A DNA stretch of 64,000 bases from Thermococcus stetteri (GTDB lineage: Archaea; Methanobacteriota_B; Thermococci; Thermococcales; Thermococcaceae), in NCBI RefSeq assembly GCF_017873335.1, contig NZ_JAGGKB010000001.1, positions 434,001 through 498,000 of the forward strand, in the 5' to 3' direction. The notes below the pieces were generated by a model. It was not told where the DNA came from, did not search any database, and worked only from the letters and a program-made list of their open reading frames with translations. Each line of letters opens with the position of its first letter. Positions within the stretch are counted from its first letter, which is position 1. Shown here one piece after another: positions 54,781 to 64,000 of this stretch. Made by a program: the position numbers and the translations under genes.

Positions 54781-55347
54781 ATGAAGAGCTCAAAAGATGA
54801 GATTATACAACTCTTTTTTGATGAAGAAGCGATACTCTTCGGGCACTTCATACTAACATCTGGAAAGGAGAGCGACTACTACATAAACGTCAAGAAGCTC
54901 ATCACAAACCCTCACGCACTTAAGCTCATAGCAAGGCTCATGGCAGAGGAGGTGCAGAAAAGGGGGATAGCCTTTGACAGGGTCGCCGGACCCGAACTCG
55001 GAGCGGTTCCGATAGCAACTGCCCTCGCCCTAGAGACTGAAAAGCCGCTCGTCATCGTCAGGAAGAAGCCAAAGGGACACGGGACGGGGAGTCAGCTTGA
55101 AGGTGAAGTAAAGCCCGGGGATAGAGTTCTCCTAGTGGAGGACGTTACAACGACGGGGGGAAGTGTCCTCAGGGCCGCAGAAGTCCTCGAAAGGAATGGG
55201 GCGAGAATAGCATCTGTACTTGTTGTCGTTGACAGGGAAGAAGGCGCGGAAGATGCAGTAGGAACAAAATACCCATTCATACCTTTGGTCAGGGTGTCAG
55301 AGCTTTTTGCCAGACGGGAGAAGCTTCAGGAAGAGCAAGCGAAGTGA
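54781..55347 (+). CDS. pyrE: Orotate phosphoribosyltransferase
   Basis: 188 residues. The PRPP loop is [13 protein letters not shown], with [18 protein letters not shown] near the start and [17 protein letters not shown] mid-protein. It adds ribose phosphate to orotate, the fifth step of pyrimidine synthesis. The TATA (AGATTTTTATACC) is near 54740; PyrBI at 3 kb is the other part of this pathway here. Confidence 0.94.
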   Translation: MKSSKDEIIQLFFDEEAILFGHFILTSGKESDYYINVKKLITNPHALKLIARLMAEEVQKRGIAFDRVAGPELGAVPIATALALETEKPLVIVRKKPKGHGTGSQLEGEVKPGDRVLLVEDVTTTGGSVLRAAEVLERNGARIASVLVVVDREEGAEDAVGTKYPFIPLVRVSELFARREKLQEEQAK

Positions 55348-55379
55348 ATCAATGAGCTCCGCCAAAATACCTCTTCTCT

Positions 55380-56144
55380 TTATCTCAACACCGAAGATCC
55401 AATCTCTGAGCACATCTCCAGTAATTCCCATTTCCTTAGTAGCATGGGAATGGGGGCATTTACAACGACTGGAACACCTCTGTTTTGACTAACTGGAACG
55501 GCCGGATCAAAAGGAATTACGCCCACAACGGGAACACCAACGCTCTCCTCAAGGTACTCTACGATGTCATCTACCACAGGCTTCTCTTCACGAACCTTGT
55601 TCAGTATAACGCCAACTTTGAGACCGTACGCCTCTCCTAGGGCTTTAAGCTTGTCAACTTCGTTCTCTACCATCTTCCTGAAAGAGTGAACCGGGCACCT
55701 ACCGAGCTCTACGATAATGAGCTGATACTGGGCGAGCCTGAACGTTGAGATAGTGTCAAAGGAGATCCCAACGGGCGAATCTATGAAGGTTACATCGTAG
55801 TTGTCCCCCGCCTCGCGTACGATGCTCCTGAGCTTTTTCTCGTCCATGTGGAGAACATCGAACAGTCTTGAGCTACCTGGGAGAACGTCAACACCAGTCT
55901 TCACATCGTGGTAGATTGAGTCCTTAAGCTGGGCATCGGGGCAGGAGAGGAGGGTATGGAGGTTTGTAATAGGGTTGTAAATCCCAAAGTGAAAAGCAAG
56001 CTTTGGTAGATACAGGTCACCATCGATTGCGAGTGTCTTATACCCGTTCAAAGAAAAATAAGTTGAAAGGTTTGCACTCATAGTCGTCTTTCCTGCTCCA
56101 CCTCTTCCTGTAACGACAATAGCGACCACATTGTTCAACTCCAA
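55380..56144 (-). CDS. MinD/ParA-type ATPase
   Basis: 254 residues. The P-loop reads VTGRGGAGKTT with arginine where the deviant Walker A usually has lysine. The rest (TLAIDGDLYLPKLAFHFG, VTFIDSPVGISFDT, VGVILNKVREEKP) is normal for the family. Such ATPases position or partition cargo, for example archaella or chemosensory arrays. No ATG suits; TTG 56144, TTG 56138 and GTG 56129 are candidates. An IS element lies just upstream. Confidence 0.82.
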   Translation of the reverse strand: MELNNVVAIVVTGRGGAGKTTMSANLSTYFSLNGYKTLAIDGDLYLPKLAFHFGIYNPITNLHTLLSCPDAQLKDSIYHDVKTGVDVLPGSSRLFDVLHMDEKKLRSIVREAGDNYDVTFIDSPVGISFDTISTFRLAQYQLIIVELGRCPVHSFRKMVENEVDKLKALGEAYGLKVGVILNKVREEKPVVDDIVEYLEESVGVPVVGVIPFDPAVPVSQNRGVPVVVNAPIPMLLRKWELLEMCSEIGSSVLR

Positions 56145-56301
56145 CCTCAGCGTTCATTTTATCAATACTCAATGCAAACCTGTGATTTTTTCTTTTTTAA
56201 CAAGCCTCGCCCTTCAGTGCGAGGTACGGTGCTTGGTAGATTGACGCCCGATGAGGAAAGCAATCTTTTTTTAAAGCCCAAAAACCATACCATACTTTAG
56301 A

Positions 56302-57613
56302 ATGAAGCGAGCAGTAACAGTCAAACTACAACCATCAAGAGAACAAGAGAAAACACTCTTCGAGTTAGCTCACGCTACAGCAATAATCTGGAACAAACTC
56401 AACTACCAGAGGCTCAAACAATTCAAAGAATTCGGCAAAATAGATTTCTCAACAACTGAAAAAAGAAGCTTATCACGAGTTCAAGAACTGGATTGGAGGT
56501 TCGACAGTCCAACAATTAGCCAGAAAGAACGCCGAAAGCTGGCGTTCATTCTTCTCCCTCATCAAAAAGAAAAAGTCTGGAGAACTGCCCGAATGGTTCA
56601 AACCAAAACCACCCCAATTCGTTAGAGAGGAGAACAGCAGAAAACTCTTCGTAATCCCCCTCAGGAACGACCAGTACCGGATTGAGGAAAATATTATTGA
56701 GTTGAGGAGACTCGGAAAATTCGGCAGGCTTAGAATTCAATTCAAAGGCAGAATACACTTAAAATGCAAACAGGGAAGGTTGGAAATAACTTACGACCCT
56801 GTTAAGCGGAAATGGTATGCTCACATAAGCTACACTGTAGAGGAGAAACTTTACGGTGGAGAGTGGGTTAAACTCCCAAGAGAACCGTTAGGAAACCTTT
56901 CAGCAGGCATAGACTTGGGAGTGAACAATTTAATGGCTGTTTACGTTGAGGATGGTGAGAGTTTTCTTGTGAATGGGAGACCACTCAAAAGCATTGACTT
57001 TTACTGGAAGAGGAAGATTGCAGAGTATCAGTCTATACTCAACAAGAGTGGGGCTAAAACGAGCAGAAAACTCAGGAGAATGCACAAGAAGGCCAAACTT
57101 CAGGCTAAGCACTACATTAACACGGCGGTAAGACAAACCGTTGAGAAGCTCTATTGTCTCGGTGTTTCAAGGATTGTTGTTGGCTATCCTAAAGGAATTG
57201 CGAGGAACTCTGACAAGGGGAGAAAGCAGAATTTCATCCTCTCTCACGTCTGGCGGTTTAATTACGTTATTAAACGTTTAACAGAGGTTGCTGAAGAGTA
57301 TGGTATTTCCGTTGTTGTAGTTGGTGAGGCTTTCACTTCTCAGACTTGCCCTCTCTGTGGCCAACGCCATCCTAATGGAAGAATTTTTAGAGGTTTGTTT
57401 AAGTGCCACAGGGAGGGCGTTGTCACGAATGCGGATTTAGTTGGAGCTTTTAACATTTTGAGAAAGGTTGTCAAAACCATAACCCCAAGCCTCCCCGCTC
57501 TTGCGGGAGGTAGGGGTAATTGGCCGGAGACCCGGCCAGAGGGGTCGAAGACCCGTTTTAACTTGGGTCTGAATGGAACCCCTCAAACCTTCCCGTCATT
57601 GGCGAGGGGTTAA
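56302..57613 (+). pseudogene. tnpB: TnpB-type RNA-guided nuclease gene, frameshifted
   Basis: About 437 codons. The first piece (56302-56625) is lost at six A (56459-56464); five A would join ...DFSTTEKEAYHEFKNWIGG to the second piece, which is then open to 57613. RuvC-like residues are visible: Asp in AGIDLGVNN, Glu in VVVGEAFTSQ, Asp in NADLVGAFNI. The zinc-ribbon is CPLCGQRH followed by FKCHREG; the second pair has Cys then Glu instead of Cys. The C-terminal tail PSLPALAGGRGNWPETRPEG is typical of Thermococcales TnpB. TnpB proteins cut DNA with an RNA guide from the right end. The one-base change may be decay or a sequencing error. Confidence 0.85.
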
Positions 57614-57654
57614 AACGTTGGAACCCTCGCCCTTCAGGGCGGGGAGGAGGTCAG
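57480..57654 (+). ncRNA. Probable omega/re-RNA region at the right end of tnpB
   Basis: In IS605-type elements the guide RNA for TnpB is made from the 3' end of tnpB and the right end. Here the GC-rich stretch from about 57480, with GGAGACCCGGCCAGAGGGG (57535-57554) and the terminal hairpin 57624-57644, fits. The guide part would lie beyond 57654, in the wHTH gene. Inferred from family knowledge. Confidence 0.4.
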
Positions 57655-57655
57655 T

Positions 57656-57883
57656 CTATACCTCCGAACTAAAGTAGTCCTCAAGGGTCTTAGCACGGAC
57701 CATGATGGAGGCCTTATCAACGCCGTAGAAGACTTCAACGAGACCCTCCGACTCAAGTTCCCTAACGGTCTTAAGCAGGGCCGGAGCGGGTGTCTCAAGC
57801 TCTGCACTCAGCTTGTGGAGGGCCACCGCCCTCTTCTTGGTACTCAACACCTTGTAAACTACATCCTTACGGCGGCCGAACAT
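57656..57883 (-). CDS. Small winged-helix-like protein
   Basis: 75 residues. Helices KDVVYKVLSTKKRAVALHKL and LSAELETPAPALLKTVRELE followed by a wing LVEVFYGVD look like a winged helix of an archaeal regulator, without a ligand domain. A tnpB element ends 2 bases past its stop. Confidence 0.6.
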   Translation of the reverse strand: MFGRRKDVVYKVLSTKKRAVALHKLSAELETPAPALLKTVRELESEGLVEVFYGVDKASIMVRAKTLEDYFSSEV

Positions 57884-57994
57884 GTACCCGGCACCAATAG
57901 TAATGATGTGCTCAACCTAAATAAACCTTCCGTGGATACTTTTGTCAAATCGTCGACCAGGTAGATTTATAAAAAGGTGCTCAAAGCTGATGCC

Positions 57995-59254
57995 ATGAGC
58001 GTGATAAGGGGAACCATCGAAAGGCTCAGCGACGAAGGACTTGGGATAGTTAAGGCCAACAAAAGGGAGGTTCTCGTCCCGTATACTGCTCCAGGTGACA
58101 TCGTGGAAGTGCTCCGCTGGAGGCGGAAGAAGAGGAAGCTCATAGCGACGGATTTCAAGGTTTTAGAAGAGTCCTCGACAAGAACGGAACCCAAATGCCC
58201 GTACTTTGGCGTATGCGGAGGCTGTCTTCTGCAACACCTTCCCTACGAGAAGCAGCTGGAGTTCAAGAAAGAGAAGCTATCAACGTATATTGACATGGAC
58301 GTTGACGTCATGCCCTCTCCAGTAATCTACGGCCACAGGAACAGGATAGATGTTGTAGTAAGCACGAAGGGAATAGGGTTCCGGAGATACGGAACGTGGT
58401 GGGATGTAGTTGACATTGAAGAGTGTCCCGTTTTTGGACCGGCAAGCAGGAAGGTCCTAAAGTCCTTGAGGAACTTTATAGAAGAGGAGAACCCGACACT
58501 GTATGAAATAGGTAAGAATAAGGGCTTTCTCAGATACATCGTTATGAGGGAAGGTAAGTTCACCGGAGAGCTCATGGTGAACCTCGTAACTTCGGAGGGC
58601 ACGCTTCCCGAAAGTTTTCCTGAATACTTCCCGTATGCAACGTCCATCTACTGGAGCGTGAACCGGACTGAAAGCGACGTCTCCTACGGCGATGTCGAGA
58701 GGTACTGGGGCGAGCCCTTCATAAGGGAGAGGCTCGACGACGTAACGTACCTCATCCACCCGAACAGCTTCTTCCAGACGAACAGCTACCAGGCCGTCAG
58801 CCTCGTCCGGAAAGTGGCCGAATTCGTTGATGGTGAGAAGGTTCTAGACTTGTACTCAGGTGTTGGGACGTTTGGAGTTTACCTAGCTAAGCGAGGCTTC
58901 AAGGTAGAGGGTATCGAGATAAACCCGTTCGCAGTTGAGATGGCAAAGAAAAACGCCCAGATCAACGAGATCGACGCTGAATTCCGCGTTGGTGAGGACA
59001 AAGACGTTAACAGCCTCTCCGAATACGACACGGTAATAGTTGACCCCCCTAGAGCCGGCCTTCATCCCAAGCTCGTGAGGAAAATCTTAAAAGACAGACC
59101 TGAAACCCTCGTGTACGTGTCCTGCAATCCAAAGACGCTCTCTCAAAACCTCAAGGAGCTCTCGGAAAGCTACAAAATTGAAGAGGTCATCGGCCTCGAC
59201 ATGTTCCCCCACACACCCCACGTTGAGGCGGTTGTTCAACTCAAAAGGGTTTGA
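57995..59254 (+). CDS. RNA m5U methyltransferase (TrmA/RlmD family)
   Basis: 419 residues. An N-terminal TRAM domain (residues 1-60), then the 4Fe-4S cysteines CPYFGVCGGCLLQH, a central RNA-binding region and a SAM fold with LDLYSGVGTFGVYLAKRG. The catalytic loop DPPRAGLHP and nucleophile SCNPKT are intact. Pyrococcus has two such proteins, one making m5U54 in tRNA and one modifying 23S rRNA; sequence alone does not tell me which. ATG 57995 is chosen over GTG 57977. Confidence 0.88.
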   Translation: MSVIRGTIERLSDEGLGIVKANKREVLVPYTAPGDIVEVLRWRRKKRKLIATDFKVLEESSTRTEPKCPYFGVCGGCLLQHLPYEKQLEFKKEKLSTYIDMDVDVMPSPVIYGHRNRIDVVVSTKGIGFRRYGTWWDVVDIEECPVFGPASRKVLKSLRNFIEEENPTLYEIGKNKGFLRYIVMREGKFTGELMVNLVTSEGTLPESFPEYFPYATSIYWSVNRTESDVSYGDVERYWGEPFIRERLDDVTYLIHPNSFFQTNSYQAVSLVRKVAEFVDGEKVLDLYSGVGTFGVYLAKRGFKVEGIEINPFAVEMAKKNAQINEIDAEFRVGEDKDVNSLSEYDTVIVDPPRAGLHPKLVRKILKDRPETLVYVSCNPKTLSQNLKELSESYKIEEVIGLDMFPHTPHVEAVVQLKRV

Positions 59255-59323
59255 ATAATAAACCAGAAAATCCGATACCTTAATAAAAGATTAGTGCGTA
59301 TTTAAAACTTAGGTGGTGAGATT

Positions 59324-59749
59324 ATGTTAGACGAGAGGGATAAGATCATACTCGAGATGCTCACCAAGGACGCCCGGACGCCCTTCACCGAGATAGCCAA
59401 AGTGCTTGGGATAAGCGAAACTGCTGTGAGAAAGAGGGTGAAGGCCCTTGAGGAGGCTGGGGTGATAAAGCAGTACACGATCGTCGTTGACCCGGCAAAG
59501 CTCGGCTACAACCTGGTCAGCATTACAGGCGTCGATACGAAGCCTGAGAAGATATTTGAGGTTGCCAACAAGCTCAAGGAGTTCGACTTCGTCAAGCACG
59601 TCTACCTGACCAGCGGCGACCACATGATAATGGCAGAGGTATGGGCCAGGGACGGAGAGCACCTTTCCGAGATAATCTCAGAGAAGATAGGAAGAATCGA
59701 CGGCGTTACCAAGGTCTGCCCTGCGATCATCCTCGAGAAGATGAAGTGA
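59324..59749 (+). CDS. Lrp/AsnC family regulator
   Basis: 141 residues. An N-terminal helix-turn-helix ([20 protein letters not shown]) precedes a ligand-binding RAM domain ([38 protein letters not shown]). Such regulators form octamers that respond to amino acids. It has its own promoter and GGTGGTGAG 5 bases before ATG 59324. Confidence 0.92.
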   Translation: MLDERDKIILEMLTKDARTPFTEIAKVLGISETAVRKRVKALEEAGVIKQYTIVVDPAKLGYNLVSITGVDTKPEKIFEVANKLKEFDFVKHVYLTSGDHMIMAEVWARDGEHLSEIISEKIGRIDGVTKVCPAIILEKMK

Positions 59750-59904
59750 GTTTTTCTTTTTGTTCCATTTTCTGAGACCTATTCTATCCCCATAAATGGC
59801 AGGCATACTGTGTGCCGATCCAATGACCTAGAACAAACTAGCTAAAGGCCTCAGAGGCTATTGAAAAACAGACTTGCAATGTCAAGAGCCGTAGAAGATT
59901 CTGG

Positions 59905-59982
59905 TGGTCCCGCGGCCCGGATTTGAACCGGGGACCTGCGGATCTACAGTCCGCCGCCACTCCCAGGCTAGGCTACCGCGGG
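59905..59982 (-). tRNA. tRNA-Tyr (GTA)
   Basis: Acceptor CCCGCGG pairs with CCGCGGG, with C1-G72 as in archaeal tRNA-Tyr; discriminator A at 59908 and encoded CCA at 59905-59907. The anticodon stem GCGGA/TCCGC encloses CTGTAGA, so the anticodon is GTA. No intron. The 155 bases between its 3' end and the lrp-like gene show no palindromic element, unlike tRNA-Trp and tRNA-Gln. Confidence 0.95.
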
Positions 59983-60059
59983 ACCCTACTGGGCAACCCG
60001 TTCCATAATCGCTAGAGTAGGTTTATAAATTTTTCTCTCCTTCACAGCTCGGTGAGAAC

Positions 60060-60638
60060 ATGAGGGCCTACGACCCGGTAACGGTTGCCATTCCGCTCGC
60101 TTACAGGCTCGAAAAGGTAATACTAGAGAGAAAATCCCTGCCAAGCGGCGATGAGGTGAAAGAGATCCTGAAAGAGCTTGGTCTTGAGGAGCTCTACTCT
60201 GGGAAGGGTCTTTCACTCCTGAGAAACAGGGATGTTGTCGTGCTCGTCTTTCCGCGTGAGAACCTTGTAATCGACGTAATACCCGCGACCGGAGAAGTCA
60301 GCGATGCTCTCGAAGTTATTGCATACCACGATAGAAAGCTCAACGCCCTCATCCTCGAAGTTCTTCCGGCGAACGACATAGAGTACGAGGGGAACATTGG
60401 AGTCGAACCTGCGATAATCAGCCTCGACAGCGGGGAGCTTGAGAGCGCTCCAGTCTTCGGGGAGTTCAAGGAGGAGGGGGGCGAAATTTATCTCGTAGTG
60501 GACAGAGACACGTTTCAGAGATGGAAGGAAAGCGGAAAACTGGACGTTTGCCCCGTCTGCGGTGGCGAACTATCCTGGAGGGGGAAGAAGGCCGTGTGCC
60601 TGGACTGCGGCTATAGAGTGAAGGTGGTGGAAGAATGA
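60060..60638 (+). CDS. Zinc-ribbon protein upstream of a class II aldolase
   Basis: 192 residues. The first 160 are an alpha/beta domain without a known motif (VVVLVFPRENLVIDVIPATG, NIGVEPAIISLDSGELESAP). The last 30 form a zinc ribbon with CPVCGGEL and CLDCGYR. The ATG of the aldolase gene overlaps this stop. A regulatory or RNA-binding role is inferred only from the ribbon. Confidence 0.72.
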   Translation: MRAYDPVTVAIPLAYRLEKVILERKSLPSGDEVKEILKELGLEELYSGKGLSLLRNRDVVVLVFPRENLVIDVIPATGEVSDALEVIAYHDRKLNALILEVLPANDIEYEGNIGVEPAIISLDSGELESAPVFGEFKEEGGEIYLVVDRDTFQRWKESGKLDVCPVCGGELSWRGKKAVCLDCGYRVKVVEE

Positions 60639-61189
60639 GAACCGCAAAAGCTCAGCTTGTAAAGTACTCCAGGAAAGCCCATGAGAGAGGCCTGACTGCG
60701 GCATTCGGAGGGAACTTGAGCATAAGGGTGGGTGATCTCGTCTTCATCAAGGCCACCGGCTCCGTGATGGACGAAATGACTCCTGAGCAGGTTGCTGTCG
60801 TTACCCTCAATGGAAGGCAGGTGAGCGGCGTTAGACCCTCATCAGAATACCGCCTGCACCTTGCAGTCTATCGGGAAAGATCCGACGTTAAGGCCATCGC
60901 CCACTTGCACCCGCCGTACTCGATAGTTGCTTCCACCCTGCTCACTGGAGAACTCCCAATTCTCACTCCAGAGGCCGAGCTATATCTTGGCAGGATTCCA
61001 ATAGCACCCTTTAAACCTGCTGGAACGGAAGAACTGGCAGAGGTAGTTGCCGAAAAAATCAGGGAAGCGAACGCGGTCCTCATGGAGAGGCACGGAATTG
61101 TGGCCGTCGGAAAAAGCCTTAGGGAAGCGTTCTACAAGGCCGAACTCGTAGAAGAGAGTGCAAAGCTCTGGTATCTGAGCAGGAAATGA
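60635..61189 (+). CDS. Class II aldolase (fuculose-phosphate aldolase type)
   Basis: 184 residues of the class II aldolase/adducin family. Zinc ligands are in IAHLHPPYS and MERHGIVAVG, with TPEAELYLG giving the catalytic acid; GGNLSIRVGD and SEYRLHLAVYRE are standard. It splits a ketose 1-phosphate to dihydroxyacetone phosphate and an aldehyde. Related archaeal enzymes serve in L-fuculose or 5'-deoxynucleoside salvage; the local genes do not decide. Confidence 0.85.
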   Translation: MRTAKAQLVKYSRKAHERGLTAAFGGNLSIRVGDLVFIKATGSVMDEMTPEQVAVVTLNGRQVSGVRPSSEYRLHLAVYRERSDVKAIAHLHPPYSIVASTLLTGELPILTPEAELYLGRIPIAPFKPAGTEELAEVVAEKIREANAVLMERHGIVAVGKSLREAFYKAELVEESAKLWYLSRK

Positions 61190-61207
61190 GCGGAAAAAAC
61201 CAAAGGC

Positions 61208-61459
61208 TCACTTGACCTGCTCAAGGGCACCGAGAACCTCCCATATTATGGTCCTCGTGTGCATCGGCATGTTCGGGTCTTCGCTGATCTCCTCGAGGAT
61301 GGCTATAGCATCGGCAGCCCTGACGGCTGGATCGCGGCTCTCATCGAGGAGAACTTCGATAGCCTGCTCGGCGGCCCTCCTGATGTTCCTAGGAACGACG
61401 GTGTCCTGAACGACCTGCTCCTTGAGAACCTGCACAATCTGCTGGATGAGCTCGCTCAT
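61208..61459 (-). CDS. UPF0147 family protein
   Basis: 83 residues, all helical ([40 protein letters not shown]). The length and the [21 protein letters not shown]-type core match the archaeal UPF0147 family, of unknown role. ATG 61459 follows GGTGAGGAGAG. Confidence 0.85.
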   Translation of the reverse strand: MSELIQQIVQVLKEQVVQDTVVPRNIRRAAEQAIEVLLDESRDPAVRAADAIAILEEISEDPNMPMHTRTIIWEVLGALEQVK

Positions 61460-61563
61460 CTCTCCTCACCTCCTTCGCTTCTTTAATAAAAAATTGTAAC
61501 TAAAACTTCCTCGGCTTATCTTAAGCTTTACTAACTAAAAAGCTTTTCGGTCAATTGTCGAAA

Positions 61564-62091
61564 TCAGTACTCAACACCGCGCCTCGCCAGGATACCTCTC
61601 TGGTACGGGTGCTTAACTTCCCTCATCTCCGTCACGTAGTCGACCAGTTCGAAAAGCTCCTCGGGGCAGTACCTTCCTGTGAGAACCAGTTCGGTGTTTT
61701 CAGCTTTTTCCTTTATCAATTCCTTAACTTCCTCAACATCAAGCATTCCAAAGCCGAGAGCAACGCATATCTCATCGAGGATAACGAGGTCCCACTCACC
61801 GCTTGAAGCCAGCTCTTTTGCCCTTTCCAGTGCCCTTTTTGCCGCTTTTATGTCCTCCTCACTCGGTTTTCCGTGGACAAAGCCGGGCAAACCAAAGGAC
61901 TCGATGAGGGCGCCGCACTCCTCTATCTTCTTCTGCTCTCCGTAAACTTTTGGAGCCTTCATGAACTGCACTATCGCCACCTCTCCACCTGAACCCAGCA
62001 TCCGCACTGCAAGGCCAAACGCAGCCGTGGTCTTCCCTTTCCCGTTGCCGGTGTAGATGTGGACCAAACCAAGTCTGTCCCTCCAGCTCAT
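61564..62091 (-). CDS. Corrinoid adenosyltransferase (CobO/CobA type)
   Basis: 175 residues. The P-loop VHIYTGNGKGKTTAAFG, the ILDEICVALGFGML strand and VLTGRYCPEELFELVDYVTE are those of CobO/BtuR-type ATP:corrinoid adenosyltransferases. They put the adenosyl group on cobalamin for B12-dependent ribonucleotide reductase and mutases. ATG 62091 follows GGTGGA; the upstream part of the open frame is a palindromic element, not coding. TATA ACATATAAAAG lies near 62124-62134. Confidence 0.87.
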   Translation of the reverse strand: MSWRDRLGLVHIYTGNGKGKTTAAFGLAVRMLGSGGEVAIVQFMKAPKVYGEQKKIEECGALIESFGLPGFVHGKPSEEDIKAAKRALERAKELASSGEWDLVILDEICVALGFGMLDVEEVKELIKEKAENTELVLTGRYCPEELFELVDYVTEMREVKHPYQRGILARRGVEY

Positions 62092-62143
62092 TGCTTCCAC
62101 CATTGGACATAATCTCCAACACCCTTTTATATGTTTGCCAGCA

Positions 62144-62470
62144 AGCTTTTGGAAAAAGCTTGACCAAGGAAACTTTGCAGAGCAAAGTTTCATCAAAGTT
62201 GATGGTTCTTTCTGAAATTACCTGTTCTACAAGGATTTTTCAAAGCACACAAGCAAGTATTAGTGAATTCCCTAAGTTTCGGCTTATCAAGAGGGAGTTT
62301 ATTTCACCTTGACGCCCGTAGGGCGTCGATTAAAAAGCAAACTCACAAAGAGCGAGCAAATAAAAATGGAATTCGCAATCTACGACAGCATTCAAAAGGA
62401 AAATCCTATCAGAACAGCATTTTAGTCAAGAACCACGAGCCTTGATCAAACTTCGCGCGGGCGAAGTTTG
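62144..62470. repeat. Fourth palindromic element, abutting tRNA-Gln
   Basis: The left arm (62144-62243) matches unit 1 of the array beside tRNA-Trp closely. It holds the hairpin GAAACTTTGC-AGA-GCAAAGTTTC (62169-62191). The centre has GACGCCC-GTA-GGGCGTC (62311-62327), a 7-bp stem. The right arm (62399-62470) inverts the left and ends in CAAACTTCGC-GCGG-GCGAAGTTTG (62447-62470), 3 bases from the tRNA. No gene lies in this gap. Confidence 0.75.
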
Positions 62471-62473
62471 TAT

Positions 62474-62549
62474 TGGTAGCCCCGCCGGGATTCGAACCCG
62501 GGTCGCGGGATCCAAAGTCCCGCATGCTTGGCCGCTACACCACGGGGCT
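62474..62549 (-). tRNA. tRNA-Gln (TTG)
   Basis: Acceptor AGCCCCG pairs with CGGGGCT, then discriminator A at 62477 and encoded CCA at 62474-62476. The stem CGGGA/TCCCG encloses CTTTGGA, giving anticodon TTG. The T arm CCGGGTTCGAATCCCGG is intact. No intron. Its 3' end touches a palindromic element. Confidence 0.95.
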
Positions 62550-62625
62550 GCCCGATAGAGAGAGACAAGTCTTGGCTTATAAAGTTTAAGACCAAAAGCC
62601 AGCTCAAAAGTTTGAAAAGAAGGCA

Positions 62626-63836
<1,211 letters not shown>

Positions 63837-63903
63837 GGCTCTATTTACTCATGCAGACCAATAAGCTTTTTTGTCCCGCTGAAAAGGAGTGGCGGTGATG
63901 GTA

Positions 63904-64000
63904 ATGAACCTGGACTTCTTCTTTTACCCGGAGAGCGTCGCGGTCTTCGGATCGTTCAAGAGGGGAGCAATAGCCTACGAAATCCTAAGGAACATCATTG
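63904..64000 (+). CDS. ADP-forming acyl-CoA synthetase, N-terminal part (partial)
   Basis: The frame reads MNLDFFFYPESVAVFGSFKR then GAIAYEILRNII and leaves the window. FFYPESVAVFG is the opening of the CoA-binding domain of ADP-forming acetyl- or acyl-CoA synthetases, which save ATP during peptide and sugar fermentation. ATG 63904 follows GGTGATG; ATG 63898 is an alternative. Confidence 0.75.
   Translation, partial: MNLDFFFYPESVAVFGSFKRGAIAYEILRNII

Larger units (their letters stand above)
56203..57654 (+). mobile_element. IS605-type element encoding only TnpB (IS1341-like)
   Basis: The left end has the hairpin CCTCGC...GCGAGG (56206-56225) and the right end CCTCGCCCTTCAGGGCGGGG (57625-57644), followed by AGGAGGTCAG. 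It carries no tnpA transposase, so it needs a helper in trans. It sits between the MinD-like gene and a small wHTH gene, ending 2 bases from the latter's stop. A 36-bp end-to-end fusion of the same element is at 8102-8137. Confidence 0.85.

Noticed and set aside
56145-57660. tnpA transposase in the IS605-type element
   Set aside because: No Y1 transposase frame is present in any orientation between the ends; the element carries tnpB only.
62092-62196. Longer N-terminus of the corrinoid adenosyltransferase
   Set aside because: The extra residues translate a palindromic element and its promoter; the ribosome site fits ATG 62091.

Overview
The window is a gene-dense archaeal chromosome segment that I read as Thermococcus, close to T. 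kodakarensis in gene content. Grounds: Thermococcales-only families (CGP-CTERM tails, DUF835, probable DUF257, Tfx, class V fructose-1,6-bisphosphatase, GAPOR, tetraether lipid synthase), GGTGAT/GGTGGT ribosome sites, archaeal TATA boxes, tRNA genes with encoded CCA, and no bacterial-type gene islands. Assignments come from reading the sequence and recalling families; no search was run.

Layout. 1-4.3 kb: end of an upstream gene, an AAA/PD-(D/E)XK ATPase behind a duplicated promoter-operator, a YjbQ plus HTH-ThiN pair, and pyrBI. 4.3-11.2 kb: a membrane-anchored glucuronyl-epimerase-like protein, an ECF S component, a kinase-like pair, a broken secreted beta-propeller gene carrying a 36-bp transposon scar, a TudS-like protein and a broken DUF835 gene. 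11.2-18.2 kb: an EamA protein with a phosphohexomutase (GlmM type), then six envelope genes on the minus strand. 18.3-30.4 kb: BtpA-like protein, a CGTase-like amylase, TldD/TldE, a secreted Lon-like protease, a PAPS-reductase-like protein and an M20 peptidase. 30.4-31.4 kb: three tandem palindromic elements ending at an intron-containing tRNA-Trp. 31.5-42.1 kb: fructose-1,6-bisphosphatase, GAPOR, an interrupted small membrane gene, a flavoprotein, carbamate kinase, archaeosine synthase and a HEPN-MNT pair. 42.2-49.3 kb: SPOUT methyltransferase, tRNA-Gly, Tfx, LrgAB, DUF2139 protein, tetraether synthase and family-4 UDG. 49.3-64 kb: NhaC, pantoate kinase, DNA ligase, PrsW-like protease, pyrE, a MinD-like ATPase, an IS605-type tnpB element with a frameshift, an m5U methyltransferase, Lrp, tRNA-Tyr, an aldolase, a corrinoid adenosyltransferase, a fourth palindromic element beside tRNA-Gln, triosephosphate isomerase, CoaD and the start of an ADP-forming acyl-CoA synthetase.

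How the genes work together. Central sugar metabolism is spread over the window but joined by one operator, the Thermococcales glycolytic motif TATCAC-N5-GTGATA. I find it at the CGTase-like gene, GAPOR, triosephosphate isomerase and a DUF2139 gene downstream of TATA (repressing position), and at fructose-1,6-bisphosphatase upstream of TATA (activating position). This puts the uncharacterised DUF2139 protein in the sugar regulon. Other themes are pyrimidine synthesis (pyrBI, pyrE, carbamate kinase), CoA synthesis (pantoate kinase, CoaD), RNA modification (ArcS, SPOUT, m5U enzyme, the tRNA-Trp intron guide RNA) and envelope biology.

Most notable: four copies of a palindromic element with a covarying central hairpin, all abutting 3' ends of tRNA genes; the DUF2139 regulon link; a transposon scar explained by end-to-end recombination; an unassigned six-gene envelope operon; and four genes broken by single-base lesions, two of them in homopolymers, so sequencing error must be excluded.
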